From the NCBI GenBank assembly GCA_002388665.1, contig DGMY01000077.1, positions 144,676-208,675 of the forward strand: DNA of 64,000 bases, read 5' to 3'. Below the pieces are notes generated by a model that saw only the letters and a list, made by a program, of their open reading frames with translations, was not told where the DNA came from and searched no databases. This DNA is from Opitutia bacterium UBA4506 (GTDB lineage: Bacteria > Verrucomicrobiota > Verrucomicrobiia > Opitutales > Puniceicoccaceae). Position numbers and translations under genes: made by a program. Below, piece after piece: positions 24,669 through 34,500 of this stretch. Positions within the stretch are counted from its first letter, which is position 1. Each line of letters starts with the position of its first letter.

Positions 24669-26543
24669 CTACCAGTCCTTGACGACCTTCTTCATCGCTT
24701 TGGTGTCAAACTTGCCGAATTCCCCTCCATCGTTGGTATTCTCGGCAAACCGCATTCTCTCTTTGTATTCCATCGTGATCTCCTGAGAAGAATTCGGATC
24801 GTTGGTCTCGGAAGGCTGGTTGGGTTGCTGGGCCTCGGCTGCTGCTTGCCTGCGGGCGCGTTCATTGCGCTGCTCGACTAACTCATTCCGAGCGGAGGAC
24901 ACTTTCTGCTGGAGAGCTTCCTTCTCCATCGAATCCTGGCTCAGGGCTTGTGCGGAGTCGTAGTTCTTGATCGCCAATTCCTTTCGGACAATCGCCTGAT
25001 CTTCTCGGTCTGCCGCTTCGAGCGCCTCGGCGGAGGCGATCTGTAGGTCGGCTGCGAGTTCCAGGTTTTCAGATATGCTTTTCTCCAATTCGTTGAGCTT
25101 CTCGAGCGCGGATTCGTTGCGGAAATCGAGTCGGGAGGCTTGTTCCAGATCGGTTTTCGCTTGAATCAATGGGTCGATGGCTCGCTGTGCCATCGTGGCT
25201 TGGTCGTTCTCAATCTTGGCGATGGCATTCTCCAATTTTTCTTGTTCTTTTGCCTCTTCGGATTGAGCCAGTCTTTCGCGCAATTCTTCGAGCTTGGGCT
25301 CCTTGCTTTGAATCTTCTTCAACTCTTTCTCCGCGCTCGCTAAAGCGGCATCTGCCTTCGACTCCAGTTCCTCTGACTTCAGCTGATCCATCTCGGATTT
25401 GTTGGCATAGGCGAGCATATTGTCGGGATTGATTTGGAGAGCTTTGTCGTAGAGTCGATAGGCGCGTTCTTTCTGTTCCTTTTTGTAGGTCCGCAATTTC
25501 TTTTGGTTTTTTGAGATCTGTTTGCGCTCGTTGTCCAGGGCTTTTCGGACTTCCTTGTCCTTCTCGGTTTTCAGCTCGTTCTGGATCTCTTTGTAGCGCT
25601 CACTGTTCTTCGCCATGGATTCCCCGTGAGACTCGCTGTTCCTCAGCCACATGTCTGCGATTTCTGTCAGGAGCTCGGAAGCGTGCTCTTCGGATTTGCT
25701 CACGGCCTCGTCGACCGATTCATCCTTGCTGTCGACCGATTTCGCGTCGGCGAAATTAGCCACTGAGTTCATGATTTCGCCCTCGGCTCGCTGCAGTTCC
25801 TTGCCGGTCTCGCTGTTGAGCTTCTTTCCGTCGTAGGTCTTGTTGACAGAGTCCACCCGCTTTTGCGCATTACCCAGCTTCTTGTTGCCAACATTGAGGA
25901 GATAGCTCGTCATCAGCTGGCGAGTCTTGTCTACGAGCTCATTGAGCGAGGGGTCGTCGGGGCTGATGGCCAAAGCTTCCTCGTAGTCTGCTAGGGCCGC
26001 TCGATAGAGGATGATCCTCCGCTCGCTGGTGTGTCCCTGTTTCTTGGCGTTTTCGATCTTGGAGTCGCCTTGCTGGACCAAGTGTTGCACTAGTTCCGTG
26101 GAGACAAAATTGTAGTTCTGCGCGGCAATAGGATTGCTATCGCGCTGGCTCGCGGATTCCAGTGAATGGTGGGCGCGGCGCAGTGGAATGGTCGCGTCCT
26201 CGAGACGTCCTTCGGCTTTGATTCTCTCCGAAATGCGAAAACTTGCGTTTCCGATCTGTGCCATCGCTTTTGTCGAGAGTTCCTCATCGGGCGACACCCG
26301 TACCTTCTCCCAGAGAACGATGGCCTCTTCATAGTTGCCCTCGGCATAGTAGGTGAGGGCGTGATTGTAGATCTGGTACGCGTTGTCAGGCTCCTCCACG
26401 AGCAGAACTTCGATGAGGGGTTTTGCCTCAGAGTATTTCCCCGCCTCGATCAGTCGCTCGATCTTCTTGGGGTTACCAATTGCGGTGATCGGTACGATTA
26501 GAAGCAGGGTCAGGACGTAGCTACTGCGGGTTGGTTTACTCAT
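24669..26543 (-). CDS. TPR/coiled-coil protein of the Bat operon (BatC-like)
   Basis: The 624-residue protein has a signal peptide (about residues 1-23), TPR-like repeats near the start (ERLIEAGKYSEAKPLIEVLL, YNHALTYYAEGNYEEAIVLW) and around residues 175-205, then a long Glu/Lys-rich coiled-coil region and a late TPR-like part. The tail ends in KVVKDW, similar to the ...DW ends of BatC-type proteins. In Bat operons the TPR protein is thought to assemble with the VWA proteins at the inner membrane; the molecular role is unknown. Its start overlaps the batB-like gene by eight bases. Confidence 0.8.
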   Translation of the reverse strand: MSKPTRSSYVLTLLLIVPITAIGNPKKIERLIEAGKYSEAKPLIEVLLVEEPDNAYQIYNHALTYYAEGNYEEAIVLWEKVRVSPDEELSTKAMAQIGNASFRISERIKAEGRLEDATIPLRRAHHSLESASQRDSNPIAAQNYNFVSTELVQHLVQQGDSKIENAKKQGHTSERRIILYRAALADYEEALAISPDDPSLNELVDKTRQLMTSYLLNVGNKKLGNAQKRVDSVNKTYDGKKLNSETGKELQRAEGEIMNSVANFADAKSVDSKDESVDEAVSKSEEHASELLTEIADMWLRNSESHGESMAKNSERYKEIQNELKTEKDKEVRKALDNERKQISKNQKKLRTYKKEQKERAYRLYDKALQINPDNMLAYANKSEMDQLKSEELESKADAALASAEKELKKIQSKEPKLEELRERLAQSEEAKEQEKLENAIAKIENDQATMAQRAIDPLIQAKTDLEQASRLDFRNESALEKLNELEKSISENLELAADLQIASAEALEAADREDQAIVRKELAIKNYDSAQALSQDSMEKEALQQKVSSARNELVEQRNERARRQAAAEAQQPNQPSETNDPNSSQEITMEYKERMRFAENTNDGGEFGKFDTKAMKKVVKDW

Positions 26544-27573
26544 CGATCAATATTGCCCGGGGCGTGTGGCGTATGTTTTTTTCAGGGATCAGAGCCTGTA
26601 TGAAAAGCAGGAAGAAGCCAACTAGCAATGGGATGGGGAAGCACTCGACTGCGTCGTTGGCCTTTGCGCTCTCGGCCTCATCGCCGAGCGGCTTGAGAGA
26701 TTCGTAGTAGAGGTTGGTCAGGGCGTCGCCCTCTTCATCGAGTTCGATAAATTTTCCTCTTCCCGCTTCGGCTACTCGCCGTAGGAGCGAGCGGTCCATT
26801 CGCGAGGTGACGTAGTTCCCGTAAGCATCTCTTTGGTAGTAGACTTTGCTGCCCTTCCGGCTGAGCTCGATCTTTGCCCCCTCAATGGTGCCTACGGCTA
26901 CTGAGTGGACAGTGATGCCCTGTTCGGTGGCCATTTGGCGTGCGTAACTCACCGCGTCGCTTTCCAGTTCTTCGCCGTCCGATATCAAGATGACGGACTT
27001 GTGCTTGAGATCCATGGGTTCCATGGCCGCTGCCACCGTCTCCAGACCTTCTTGAAGGTTGGTCCCACCGGGTTGAGTGTTGGAGGCGCTCACATGGTCG
27101 AGCGCGAGTTGGTAGGCGACAAAATCGAAGGTGAGAGGGGCTCGAAGGAAGCCTTTGCCTGAGAAAACGACGAGTCCCACCCGGTCCCCCTTGGAGGCGT
27201 CGAGGAGCTTTTTGATCGCAAGCTTGGCCGTCTTGAGCCGGTTGCCCTCCACCGTATCGGTGGCGAGCATACTTTTGGAAGCATCGAGAACGACGAAAAA
27301 GTCAGTGCCGATCCGTTCGACTTCCCGCTCTTCGGGTTCGAGAACCGGCCGTGCGAGGGCCGTCACGATCGAGAGAAGGGCGAGGAGAAAGAGCAGCGCC
27401 TTGAGCCGTCTCCGGGCGTAGACCTTGTCCAGATGGGATACCCTGCGAATCGCAGGCCCGAGGAAGAGTCGCAGCCGCTTTTTGGCACGTCGATTCGCCC
27501 AGAGATAGACGAAGAAGAGGATGACGATTCCCGCGAGTCCTCCAAAGAAATATTCTGGATAGAGGAACCTCAC
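26536..27573 (-). CDS. VWA-domain membrane protein, BatB-like
   Basis: The 345-residue protein has two amino-terminal membrane helices (FFGGLAGIVILFFVYLW and ALLFLLALLSIVTALA), a von Willebrand A domain with the metal-site motif VLDASKSMLATD and ISDGEELESDA, and one carboxy-terminal helix. VWA domains of this kind bind divalent metal and protein partners. I start at GTG 27573: AAGGAG lies 8 bases upstream and the codon overlaps the previous stop as GTGA. The longer frame to 27648 would run inside the neighbour. The protein ends inside the TPR gene start. Confidence 0.86.
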   Translation of the reverse strand: MRFLYPEYFFGGLAGIVILFFVYLWANRRAKKRLRLFLGPAIRRVSHLDKVYARRRLKALLFLLALLSIVTALARPVLEPEEREVERIGTDFFVVLDASKSMLATDTVEGNRLKTAKLAIKKLLDASKGDRVGLVVFSGKGFLRAPLTFDFVAYQLALDHVSASNTQPGGTNLQEGLETVAAAMEPMDLKHKSVILISDGEELESDAVSYARQMATEQGITVHSVAVGTIEGAKIELSRKGSKVYYQRDAYGNYVTSRMDRSLLRRVAEAGRGKFIELDEEGDALTNLYYESLKPLGDEAESAKANDAVECFPIPLLVGFFLLFIQALIPEKNIRHTPRAILIDE

Positions 27574-28646
27574 GGCAGACTCCTTTTTACGGTTTGCCAG
27601 AGCAGGAAGTGTAGGCTGAGTAGGCCCAGTCCTGCCCATGCAAACCATTGGAAGATTTCTTCAAAATTCTGAAACCGTTTCTGATTGATAATCGTCTTCT
27701 CCATTTTGTCGATTTGCTGGTAGATCGACAGGAGGGTGGCCGTATTGGTCGCTTGGAAAAATTCACCGCCAGTCTCTTTGGCCACCGCGTACATGATTTC
27801 TTTGTTCAGCTGGGAGGTGCGGACGTTGTCCGGATTGATGCGAATCGTGTGAACTCGAATTTTGTGCTGCTTGGCAAACCGGGCAGCCTCCATGGGGGCC
27901 TTGCCGGCGTTGTTGATCCCGTCGGATACCAGGATGATGACCTTTTGGCGTTTTTTGGGGCCGCGGGATCCTTCAATCTCGAGATTTTCTTCCTCCCCGA
28001 GGTTGTCATACCAATAGCCTTCGTCCTTTTCCTTGTCGTCGCTAGCTTCTGCCGCTTGCTTTAATTCATCGGCCAGGAGATATTTTACTCCCATATGTAG
28101 GCTTTCGCCGACCGCCGTTCCCAACTCCGTTTGGATGGACTGGAGGGTGCTTTCGATCCACCCGTAGTCGAGAGTCAAGGGACTGGTGAGGTACGGATAT
28201 TTGGCAAAGCCAACCACACCGAAGCGGTCGTGGCTACGGCCTTTGAGAAATTCCCCGATGACATTGCTCAGGGCAGATAGTCGGGACACTTTCTCGCCGC
28301 CCACGACATAATCCATCTCATCCATGGATTTGGAGAAATCGAGAACGAGCATGACGTCGATTCCCTTTTGCGAATCCGGGATCTCGCCTTGTGGAAGCCG
28401 GGGGCGTGCCACTGCCAAAACGAGGAAGATCAGCCCGAAAATACTCAGTAGATGGAGGAAGAAGCCGCGACTCACCCGGTTCTCTTTCGCGAGCCCTGCG
28501 AGAATACTAGTCGATGAGAATGTGATCGAGCCGGCGGGTCCTTGTCGGGCCGCGAAATAGATCGCCACGGGGACAAGGAGCAAGAGCAGGAGAAGCCAGG
28601 GGTAGGCAAAGTCCATTTCCGATACGCGCTCCAGGAAATTCTTCAT
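27570..28646 (-). CDS. VWA-domain membrane protein, BatA-like
   Basis: The 358-residue protein has the BatA layout: two amino-terminal membrane helices (YPWLLLLLLLVPVAIYFAA and LLSIFGLIFLVLAVARP), a VWA domain with MLVLDFSKSMDEMDY and VSDGINNAGKAP, and a final membrane helix. Bat proteins were named for aerotolerance in Bacteroides and are linked to stress tolerance and cell-envelope processes. A charged insert (SDDKEKDEGYWYDNLGEEEN) lies inside the VWA domain before the DG motif. ATG 28646 overlaps the previous stop (ATGA). An ATG at 28616 is an alternative. Confidence 0.87.
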   Translation of the reverse strand: MKNFLERVSEMDFAYPWLLLLLLLVPVAIYFAARQGPAGSITFSSTSILAGLAKENRVSRGFFLHLLSIFGLIFLVLAVARPRLPQGEIPDSQKGIDVMLVLDFSKSMDEMDYVVGGEKVSRLSALSNVIGEFLKGRSHDRFGVVGFAKYPYLTSPLTLDYGWIESTLQSIQTELGTAVGESLHMGVKYLLADELKQAAEASDDKEKDEGYWYDNLGEEENLEIEGSRGPKKRQKVIILVSDGINNAGKAPMEAARFAKQHKIRVHTIRINPDNVRTSQLNKEIMYAVAKETGGEFFQATNTATLLSIYQQIDKMEKTIINQKRFQNFEEIFQWFAWAGLGLLSLHFLLWQTVKRSLP

Positions 28647-29206
28647 GTCTTGGGCGCCTTAGCGGATTGCTGTTGCTCCATCCAGTCGATGAAAGTCGCG
28701 ACGTACGAGAGGTATTCACTCCGGTCTTCGTCGGGGACCGTCAGGTGGGCAAATTTCGCGAGGTCGGTGGTCCCTAAAAACTGCCAAATCTGCTCGCGGG
28801 TTTCGGTGTCGAAGCGATTTGACTCGGCGGCTACTTTCAAAAACTCATTGGTGGTCTGTGCAGTGGCCCGGATCTCTGACCGACCTTCGACGTAGGTGCG
28901 AAAGATCGAAGACAATTTTTCGAGGAACTGGCGAGTGGTTAGGTTTTGCATGGTGAAGCGCAGCCTCGAGATGGCTGCACGTGCTTCCTTGGCGTGGTCC
29001 GGCGGAGAAGGGGCCATGAGGTTCGCGTACTTCGCCCGTATCTTCTTGCGGGTGCGCCAGACAATGGCGAAAATTAGCAGGACTGCGATCAGCGGCCCGA
29101 CATACCACCAGAGACTAATTTCGGTCGGTGGCGAAACGGGGGTAAGGTCGTCGATGAGGCCGCTTGGGGCTACCTCTGTCGCACTATCTGTAGGCTCCTC
29201 ATCCAT
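28643..29206 (-). CDS. Single-pass membrane protein of the Bat operon (DUF4381-like)
   Basis: The 187-residue product has an acidic amino-terminal segment, one membrane helix (WWYVGPLIAVLLIFAIVW), a basic stretch and a helical cytosolic domain (TTRQFLEKLSSIFRTYVEGR, DEDRSEYLSYVATFIDWMEQ). Position and layout match the small DUF4381-type proteins found between DUF58 and BatA genes. The function is unknown. It begins 3 bases after the DUF58 gene and overlaps BatA by four bases, which implies tight coupling. Confidence 0.75.
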   Translation of the reverse strand: MDEEPTDSATEVAPSGLIDDLTPVSPPTEISLWWYVGPLIAVLLIFAIVWRTRKKIRAKYANLMAPSPPDHAKEARAAISRLRFTMQNLTTRQFLEKLSSIFRTYVEGRSEIRATAQTTNEFLKVAAESNRFDTETREQIWQFLGTTDLAKFAHLTVPDEDRSEYLSYVATFIDWMEQQQSAKAPKT

Positions 29207-29209
29207 GCG

Positions 29210-30091
29210 TTAGGCCAGTCGACGCGCGGAGCGTTCGGAGAGGAATTGGCAGAGATCGGCGAAATAAGGGCGATCCGTATGCACGTCCAGAGCCGGAATT
29301 CCACCGCTGCGCAGTTTGTGGTGGAGGCCGCGGTATCGCGCCATGGCCCGCTCCTCGTAAGCTTGACGGATCTTCTTGCGGTTCGTGTTGATCTCGACGT
29401 ACTGCCCGGTCTCGGGGTCTTGTAGGGTTACCCAGCCTACGCGAGGCAGTTCGAAATCACGCGGGTCGACTAGATTGATCGCCATCATTTCATGGCGCTG
29501 GTTGGCGGATTTGATCGCGCGCTCAAATCCATCGTCCATAAAGTCCGAGATCACGGTGACCACCGCTGGGCGTGGTGACACTCGCTCCAAAAATTTGACC
29601 GCTTCGGATATATTGGTACCCGTGTTTCGAGGTTCGTGGAAGAGCGTGTTTTTAATCATGTGCAACACGTGATCCTCGCCCTTGGACGGGGGAATCCATA
29701 CTTCGACTTGATCGGTGAACAGTCCGAGGCCAATCCGATCGTTGGAACGGATGGCGCTAAACCCAAAGACGCCGCAGAGCTCGGCCGCCAGTTCGTTTTT
29801 TGACTGCTCGGAAGTGGTAAAGGCTCCCGAGGAGCTGAGGTCGACGAGGACGATGAAGGTTAACTCCCGCTCCTCAATGAATCGCTTTACGTAGGGCTCG
29901 CGCATACGAGCGGTTACGTTCCAGTCAATCCGGCGCACGTCGTCGCCCGGTTGATAGGGACGCACATCTTCGAAGTCGATTCCTCGTCCTGTGAAGATGG
30001 AGTGTGCCTGCCCTTGCAGGAGCTGTTGGGAGAGCAGGCGCGATTTTACCTCGACTGCGCGGATGCGCTTCAGCCATTGCTTCGCACTCAT
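29210..30091 (-). CDS. DUF58-domain protein
   Basis: The 293-residue protein carries the DUF58 signature GRGIDFEDVRPYQPGDDVRR followed by IDWNVTARM and a VWA-like fold with FIVLVDLSSSGAF. No membrane helix is visible, so it is probably cytosolic. DUF58 proteins nearly always sit next to MoxR ATPases and are thought to be their VWA-type partners. It lies 22 bases after the MoxR gene and 3 bases before the next gene. Confidence 0.9.
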   Translation of the reverse strand: MSAKQWLKRIRAVEVKSRLLSQQLLQGQAHSIFTGRGIDFEDVRPYQPGDDVRRIDWNVTARMREPYVKRFIEERELTFIVLVDLSSSGAFTTSEQSKNELAAELCGVFGFSAIRSNDRIGLGLFTDQVEVWIPPSKGEDHVLHMIKNTLFHEPRNTGTNISEAVKFLERVSPRPAVVTVISDFMDDGFERAIKSANQRHEMMAINLVDPRDFELPRVGWVTLQDPETGQYVEINTNRKKIRQAYEERAMARYRGLHHKLRSGGIPALDVHTDRPYFADLCQFLSERSARRLA

Positions 30092-30113
30092 CTTTTACGA
30101 AGGGAAGATGATT

Positions 30114-31112
30114 TTAGGGGACCGGTACGAGCTCGAGTACGCGATTCAGGATGTCCTCGCGGGATACTTCATCGGCAGCGGCTTCGTAAGTGGTGTTGAT
30201 CCGGTGCCGCATCACGTCCAGGGCGATCTCCTTGACGTCGTCGGGCGTCACATATCCACGGCCTCGCAGGAATGCCATCGCGCGGGCGGCGAGGGTTAGA
30301 TTGATCGTCGCTCGGGGGGAGGCTCCATACTTTATATACGGGGCGAGTGAGGCGTCCACTCTCTCTGGTTGGCGGGTCGCCATGACCAAGTTGACGATAT
30401 AACTGCGGACGGTATCGTCGACGTAGATGTTATCCACGAGCGCCTGCATCGCCAAAATGTTCTCCGGGGTCAGCACGGGATCAATTGGAATTTTTGGCCT
30501 TGTTTTGGCCATGATGTCGAGGATCTGCAGTTCTTCTTCTTCCGAGGGGTAGTCCACGACGACTTTGAGCATGAAGCGGTCCATCTGCGCTTCGGGCAGT
30601 GGGTACGTTCCCTCCTGGTCCACCGGATTCTGCGTGGCCAAGACCAAGAAAGGTTCCGGCAATGGGTAGATGGTATCGCCAATCGTCACTTGGTGCTCCT
30701 GCATCGCCTCCAGCAACGCGGACTGAACTTTCGCCGGGGCTCGATTGATCTCGTCAGCGAGAATCAGGTTTCCGAAGAGTGGGCCTTTGTGGGTGGTATA
30801 GACATTGTCTTTCGCATTGTAGATCAATGTCCCGATCAGGTCGGCTGGAAGGAGGTCTGGCGTAAATTGGATCCGGGAAAAATCAGAGCTTACGGCGAGA
30901 GCCAGGGCGTTGATCGTCGAGGTCTTGGCCATGCCGGGAAGGCCCTCCAAGAGCACGTGACCGTTGGAGAGCATGCCGATGAGCAATCGCTCGATCAGGT
31001 AGTGCTGGCCAATAATGCGCTTACTGAGCTGTTCGTAGAGGGAGGGGAGCCACTGAATGGCACCTTGGACCTCGTCAGTGATTTGGGAGATGTAGTCTTC
31101 GGTTTCTGTCAC
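30114..31112 (-). CDS. MoxR-family AAA+ ATPase
   Basis: The 332-residue protein has the MoxR features: Walker A in LEGLPGMAKTSTINALA, Walker B in LILADEINRAPAKVQSALLE, sensor 1 in LVLATQNPVDQEGTYPLPEA, and a carboxy-terminal lid domain (ASPRATINLTLAARAMAFLR). MoxR ATPases act as chaperones for metal-site or VWA-domain partners, which here would be the DUF58 and Bat proteins downstream. It is the first gene of a six-gene leftward operon. Confidence 0.92.
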   Translation of the reverse strand: MTETEDYISQITDEVQGAIQWLPSLYEQLSKRIIGQHYLIERLLIGMLSNGHVLLEGLPGMAKTSTINALALAVSSDFSRIQFTPDLLPADLIGTLIYNAKDNVYTTHKGPLFGNLILADEINRAPAKVQSALLEAMQEHQVTIGDTIYPLPEPFLVLATQNPVDQEGTYPLPEAQMDRFMLKVVVDYPSEEEELQILDIMAKTRPKIPIDPVLTPENILAMQALVDNIYVDDTVRSYIVNLVMATRQPERVDASLAPYIKYGASPRATINLTLAARAMAFLRGRGYVTPDDVKEIALDVMRHRINTTYEAAADEVSREDILNRVLELVPVP

Positions 31113-31519
31113 AAGCTAATGGTGGGTGAGAGCAGGGTGGTGATCAAAGGATCCAGTGAATCGTTCGAGCGCCAAAAAGTAGTTCGTTTTCGTGGTGAAT
31201 GTATTCAGAGGTCAGCTTGGAATGGATCTTCATTCCATGAAGCGAGGAGCGCTTCGCGCGGTATCTTGGGGGCGAATACCTGTGTGGTCGGGAGGATTCG
31301 GGGTCAGTATGGCCTAAAATGGGTGAATAGTGTCGGGTTACGTCAGACTGATTTATACCGCGTCCGATGACTATGTCACTGTTTTCTTCGCGGGAACCAT
31401 TCATTTTTACGCGCCTTCACCTTCGGCGGAAGGTGAAGACGCGCAATGAATTCCCGGGAGGGGATTGAAATAGGCCGCGCCGGATTCGGTCCGGCACCGC
31501 CGTCGGGGGGACTGCGTCG
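31113..31519. other. Intergenic region, MoxR operon promoter side
   Basis: It lies between the glycosidase stop (31520, -) and the MoxR start (31112, -). It should hold the MoxR-operon promoter and the end of the glycosidase transcript. A hairpin at 31411-31444 is the only strong structure. An open frame at 31144-31404 (-) has no coding character. Confidence 0.5.
31411..31444 (-). terminator. Strong hairpin downstream of the glycosidase gene
   Basis: CTTCACCTTC (31415-31424) and GAAGGTGAAG (31429-31438) form ten perfect pairs around a GGCG loop, with outer GCGC arms that add pairs after a two-base bulge. There is no T run on either strand. It lies 76 bases past the glycosidase stop and may act as a terminator or 3' stabiliser. 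Confidence 0.4.
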
Positions 31520-34500
31520 TTAGAGTCGCGAGGTGAAGGTAGATTCTTCCAAGCCTCGCTCAAGAATCCAGCTCAGTGAGGTGGACCACTGCTTCCCAGC
31601 GTCGAGCTGAAGACCGTGACGAGTTCTCAATTCGATGTTGTAGCATCCCATGCTGAACCAGATGCGTGGTGGCATCCAATCTTTGGGGGTAAGGGTTTGC
31701 TCGAGCCCCAATCCAGTTGAGGTATCGAGGGCCGCCCACCAATTCTGTGTGAGTTCCTGGCATTTCTTCTCTCCGAGCCCGCTCCAGAAAGGAAGCCGTT
31801 TTACTCGGTCTCCAAGTGGAAAGTAGAGGACGTCGGTCACAGATTCTCCCAGCCCACCAATTTGGTATTCCGGGTGGATATCAATCCGAAGTTTCTGAGT
31901 GGAAGAGCCTTTGTTGACCACATCGAGATCAAGCTGCAACGCAGAGCCGTTTAGAGTCCAGGTTCGAGTAAGGACGAGGTCGCCCACCGTTCCTTTTAGT
32001 ACCAATTCGTTCTCGGTCGCTTTCAACACTTCTTGCGGGGAGTCTTTCAGTTGACCGTTCAGTTTCATCCAGATGCCAAAGGCAAAAGGCAAACTCGGAA
32101 GGTCTGGCAGCATTGCGTACTCCAGCCGGATTTGGTTTGTCAGGGATTCGTTATCGATGATCTCGAGAACGCGTCCTCCACGGGCGGCGTCGATGGTGAC
32201 AGTGAGCTCATCGCTCCGCAATACATGAACCGGGGCCTCCACTCCGGGAAAGGTAACCAGCAGATTGTTGTCGGCACTGGAGTCGTCGATCAATTGGCGG
32301 ACGAAGAAGGGGTACTCATTGGAGATTGAAAGTCCGTTGGTTTGTTGGACGACTTGGATTTTTAATTCCTGAAGCGCGGATTGCAGCGAATCCAGCGGGA
32401 GGCTCACTGTCCAATTCTCGTCTTGGGGAGAGACCGTGATTTCCTGATCGAGAAGGTTTCCGGCTTCCTTTTCACTGATAATCACCCGGACGGTTTCTTC
32501 ACTGCCTACCTCGCCCAGGATCTCAAATGGAAGCTGTAGCTCACTTTGATCGGCACCGACGATCCAGGTATCTGTCGCCGGACGAAACTTCCAGTCGTCT
32601 CCGGTCGCGCTGGCTTGCGCCTCGGCAGAGCCGACGAAGGTAAGGTCGGAGGTCGTCGTCAGGTAGACAGGGGAGGGGCCGTAGGGTACGCTAATCATCC
32701 CGTCTTTATTGGGGATAAGGGTCAGTTGTTCTCCCAGCATCCGCGTAAGAGTGACTTCCGGTGCGCTGGTTTGGAATGTGGCGATCTTGTTTTGAGTGCC
32801 GTCCCACATGATTACGGTATTCCGTTCGGAGTCCAGGTGGCGGTACTCGTAGGCAAAGGCCGGGAGTTCGACGCCCTCGACGGGTGATTCATAGACCGCA
32901 TCGCCAAGAGTGTTCATCAGAGTTTCCACTGCGTAGAATGCGGGCTTCTTTTGAAGATCATAGTCAATCAAACCGAAATTGTGTTCGGTGAAATTGATGT
33001 CTCTTCCTTCGTCGAAGAAGGAGTAGAGGAACACTCGCTTGAAACCGAGAACGTTGTGAATGACCAATCCCCGGACGAGATACTCAGCCTTGATCGTCGG
33101 CGTGATCTTGCCGGAGGGATTGTTTACCGGCGATTCGCTGTATCCAAATTCTGTCGAGATGATCGGCTTGTCCAAGTCGTCGTATTTCGCCATCACCTCC
33201 CGTACCTTGCGCATGTTGTCAAACATGGCCTCAGGTGCCCCAATGGGGTAACCATCCGGTTGGAGGTGGCCGCCCGCGACTTTGGTGTAGGTGTGCAGGT
33301 CAAGGACCTCAAAATACTCTTTGGTACCCAGTGAATACATCGTGTCGAGCCATTCGATCGAGTGGTCTTCCAGTCCGCTTGAGGGCGCACAAATCACCGC
33401 CTCGGGACTCAGACGTTCTTTCTTGGCATGGACTTTTTTCAAGTTCTCCACATACTTTTCGATGGGGGTTGTCTTCAGGTCCGGCTCATTTCCTGGACCC
33501 GAAAAAACGTGAACGCCCAGTGCTACCCCATTGTCCATGTTCTTTGCGTAGGGATAGGTATAGAGTCCGATCCCTTTTTCGTAAAAGCGTTCGACAATCG
33601 GTTTATCGGTCAACCACCAGCGTGAATGGGTGATTCCCGTTTCTGCCAGAAGGTCGAGGGCCACGATTTCATAGGCGTTTTGGTTGCGGTCTGGATCTAC
33701 CATTCGATTGCCGCCACCTCCCCAGAAGTGATTGATCGCGACCATGTCTGAAAAGGAGTTGTACGCGAGAGGTTCCGGCATGGTGCACTCGATGGACTCG
33801 ACCTTGGGGTTCTCTCCTTCTCCGTAGACTGCGCTCACTGCGAAATAATAGGTCTCTCCAGCGGTGAGAGGGTAGATTGTGGTGCGTCCTTTCTTGGCGT
33901 CGACTTTCTTGATCAGGGATACCTTGGGATCTTCGAGTGATTCAATCGGTTCCGGACTGCGGTAGATTGTCCATGCTTTGACGTCGGGATTGAGCTTTTT
34001 GAACTCACTCCAGTCAATATTCACTACCCCTGCTTGAATCGTCTCGATTGAAAATTCGACCGGAGGACGTTCACTCGCCTGAAGATATTTTTTCCCTTCT
34101 TCGGGAAGGCTGCCCCAGATGCCGATGTCGGCGATCTGCTGTTGTCGCGCACTCTTTTTGCGGGCAATGCGGAGTTGAACGTACTGGGCGAGCACCGGCT
34201 CCTCGAGGCGAAGTGGGATTTTGACGAAATTCCCTTTCTTGTACGGGACGTCGGGCATGAGTTCCCTTTGATGGGGAATGAAGTTCTTGCCGTCCTCACT
34301 GAATAGAATTTCAACATACTCGGTGTCGCGGGTCTTCTCGTGAACTGCCCATACATCGACCCCTTTGATGAGGTACTCGCGCTCGAAGGTAAGGTTCAGG
34401 GTCACCCATCGGCCTCCGCTCCACTTGCTGTAGGATATACTTTTCCAGTTGCTACCGGTGTTTCCATCGAAGAGGACGCCACCGGCTCCAGTCTCGATGG

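Noticed and set aside
30369..31370. Open frame of 333 codons on the plus strand
   Set aside because: Antisense to the MoxR gene, and no recognisable features.
31144..31404. Open frame of 86 codons in the MoxR upstream region
   Set aside because: No start signal, domain or signal peptide, and the composition is like non-coding DNA.
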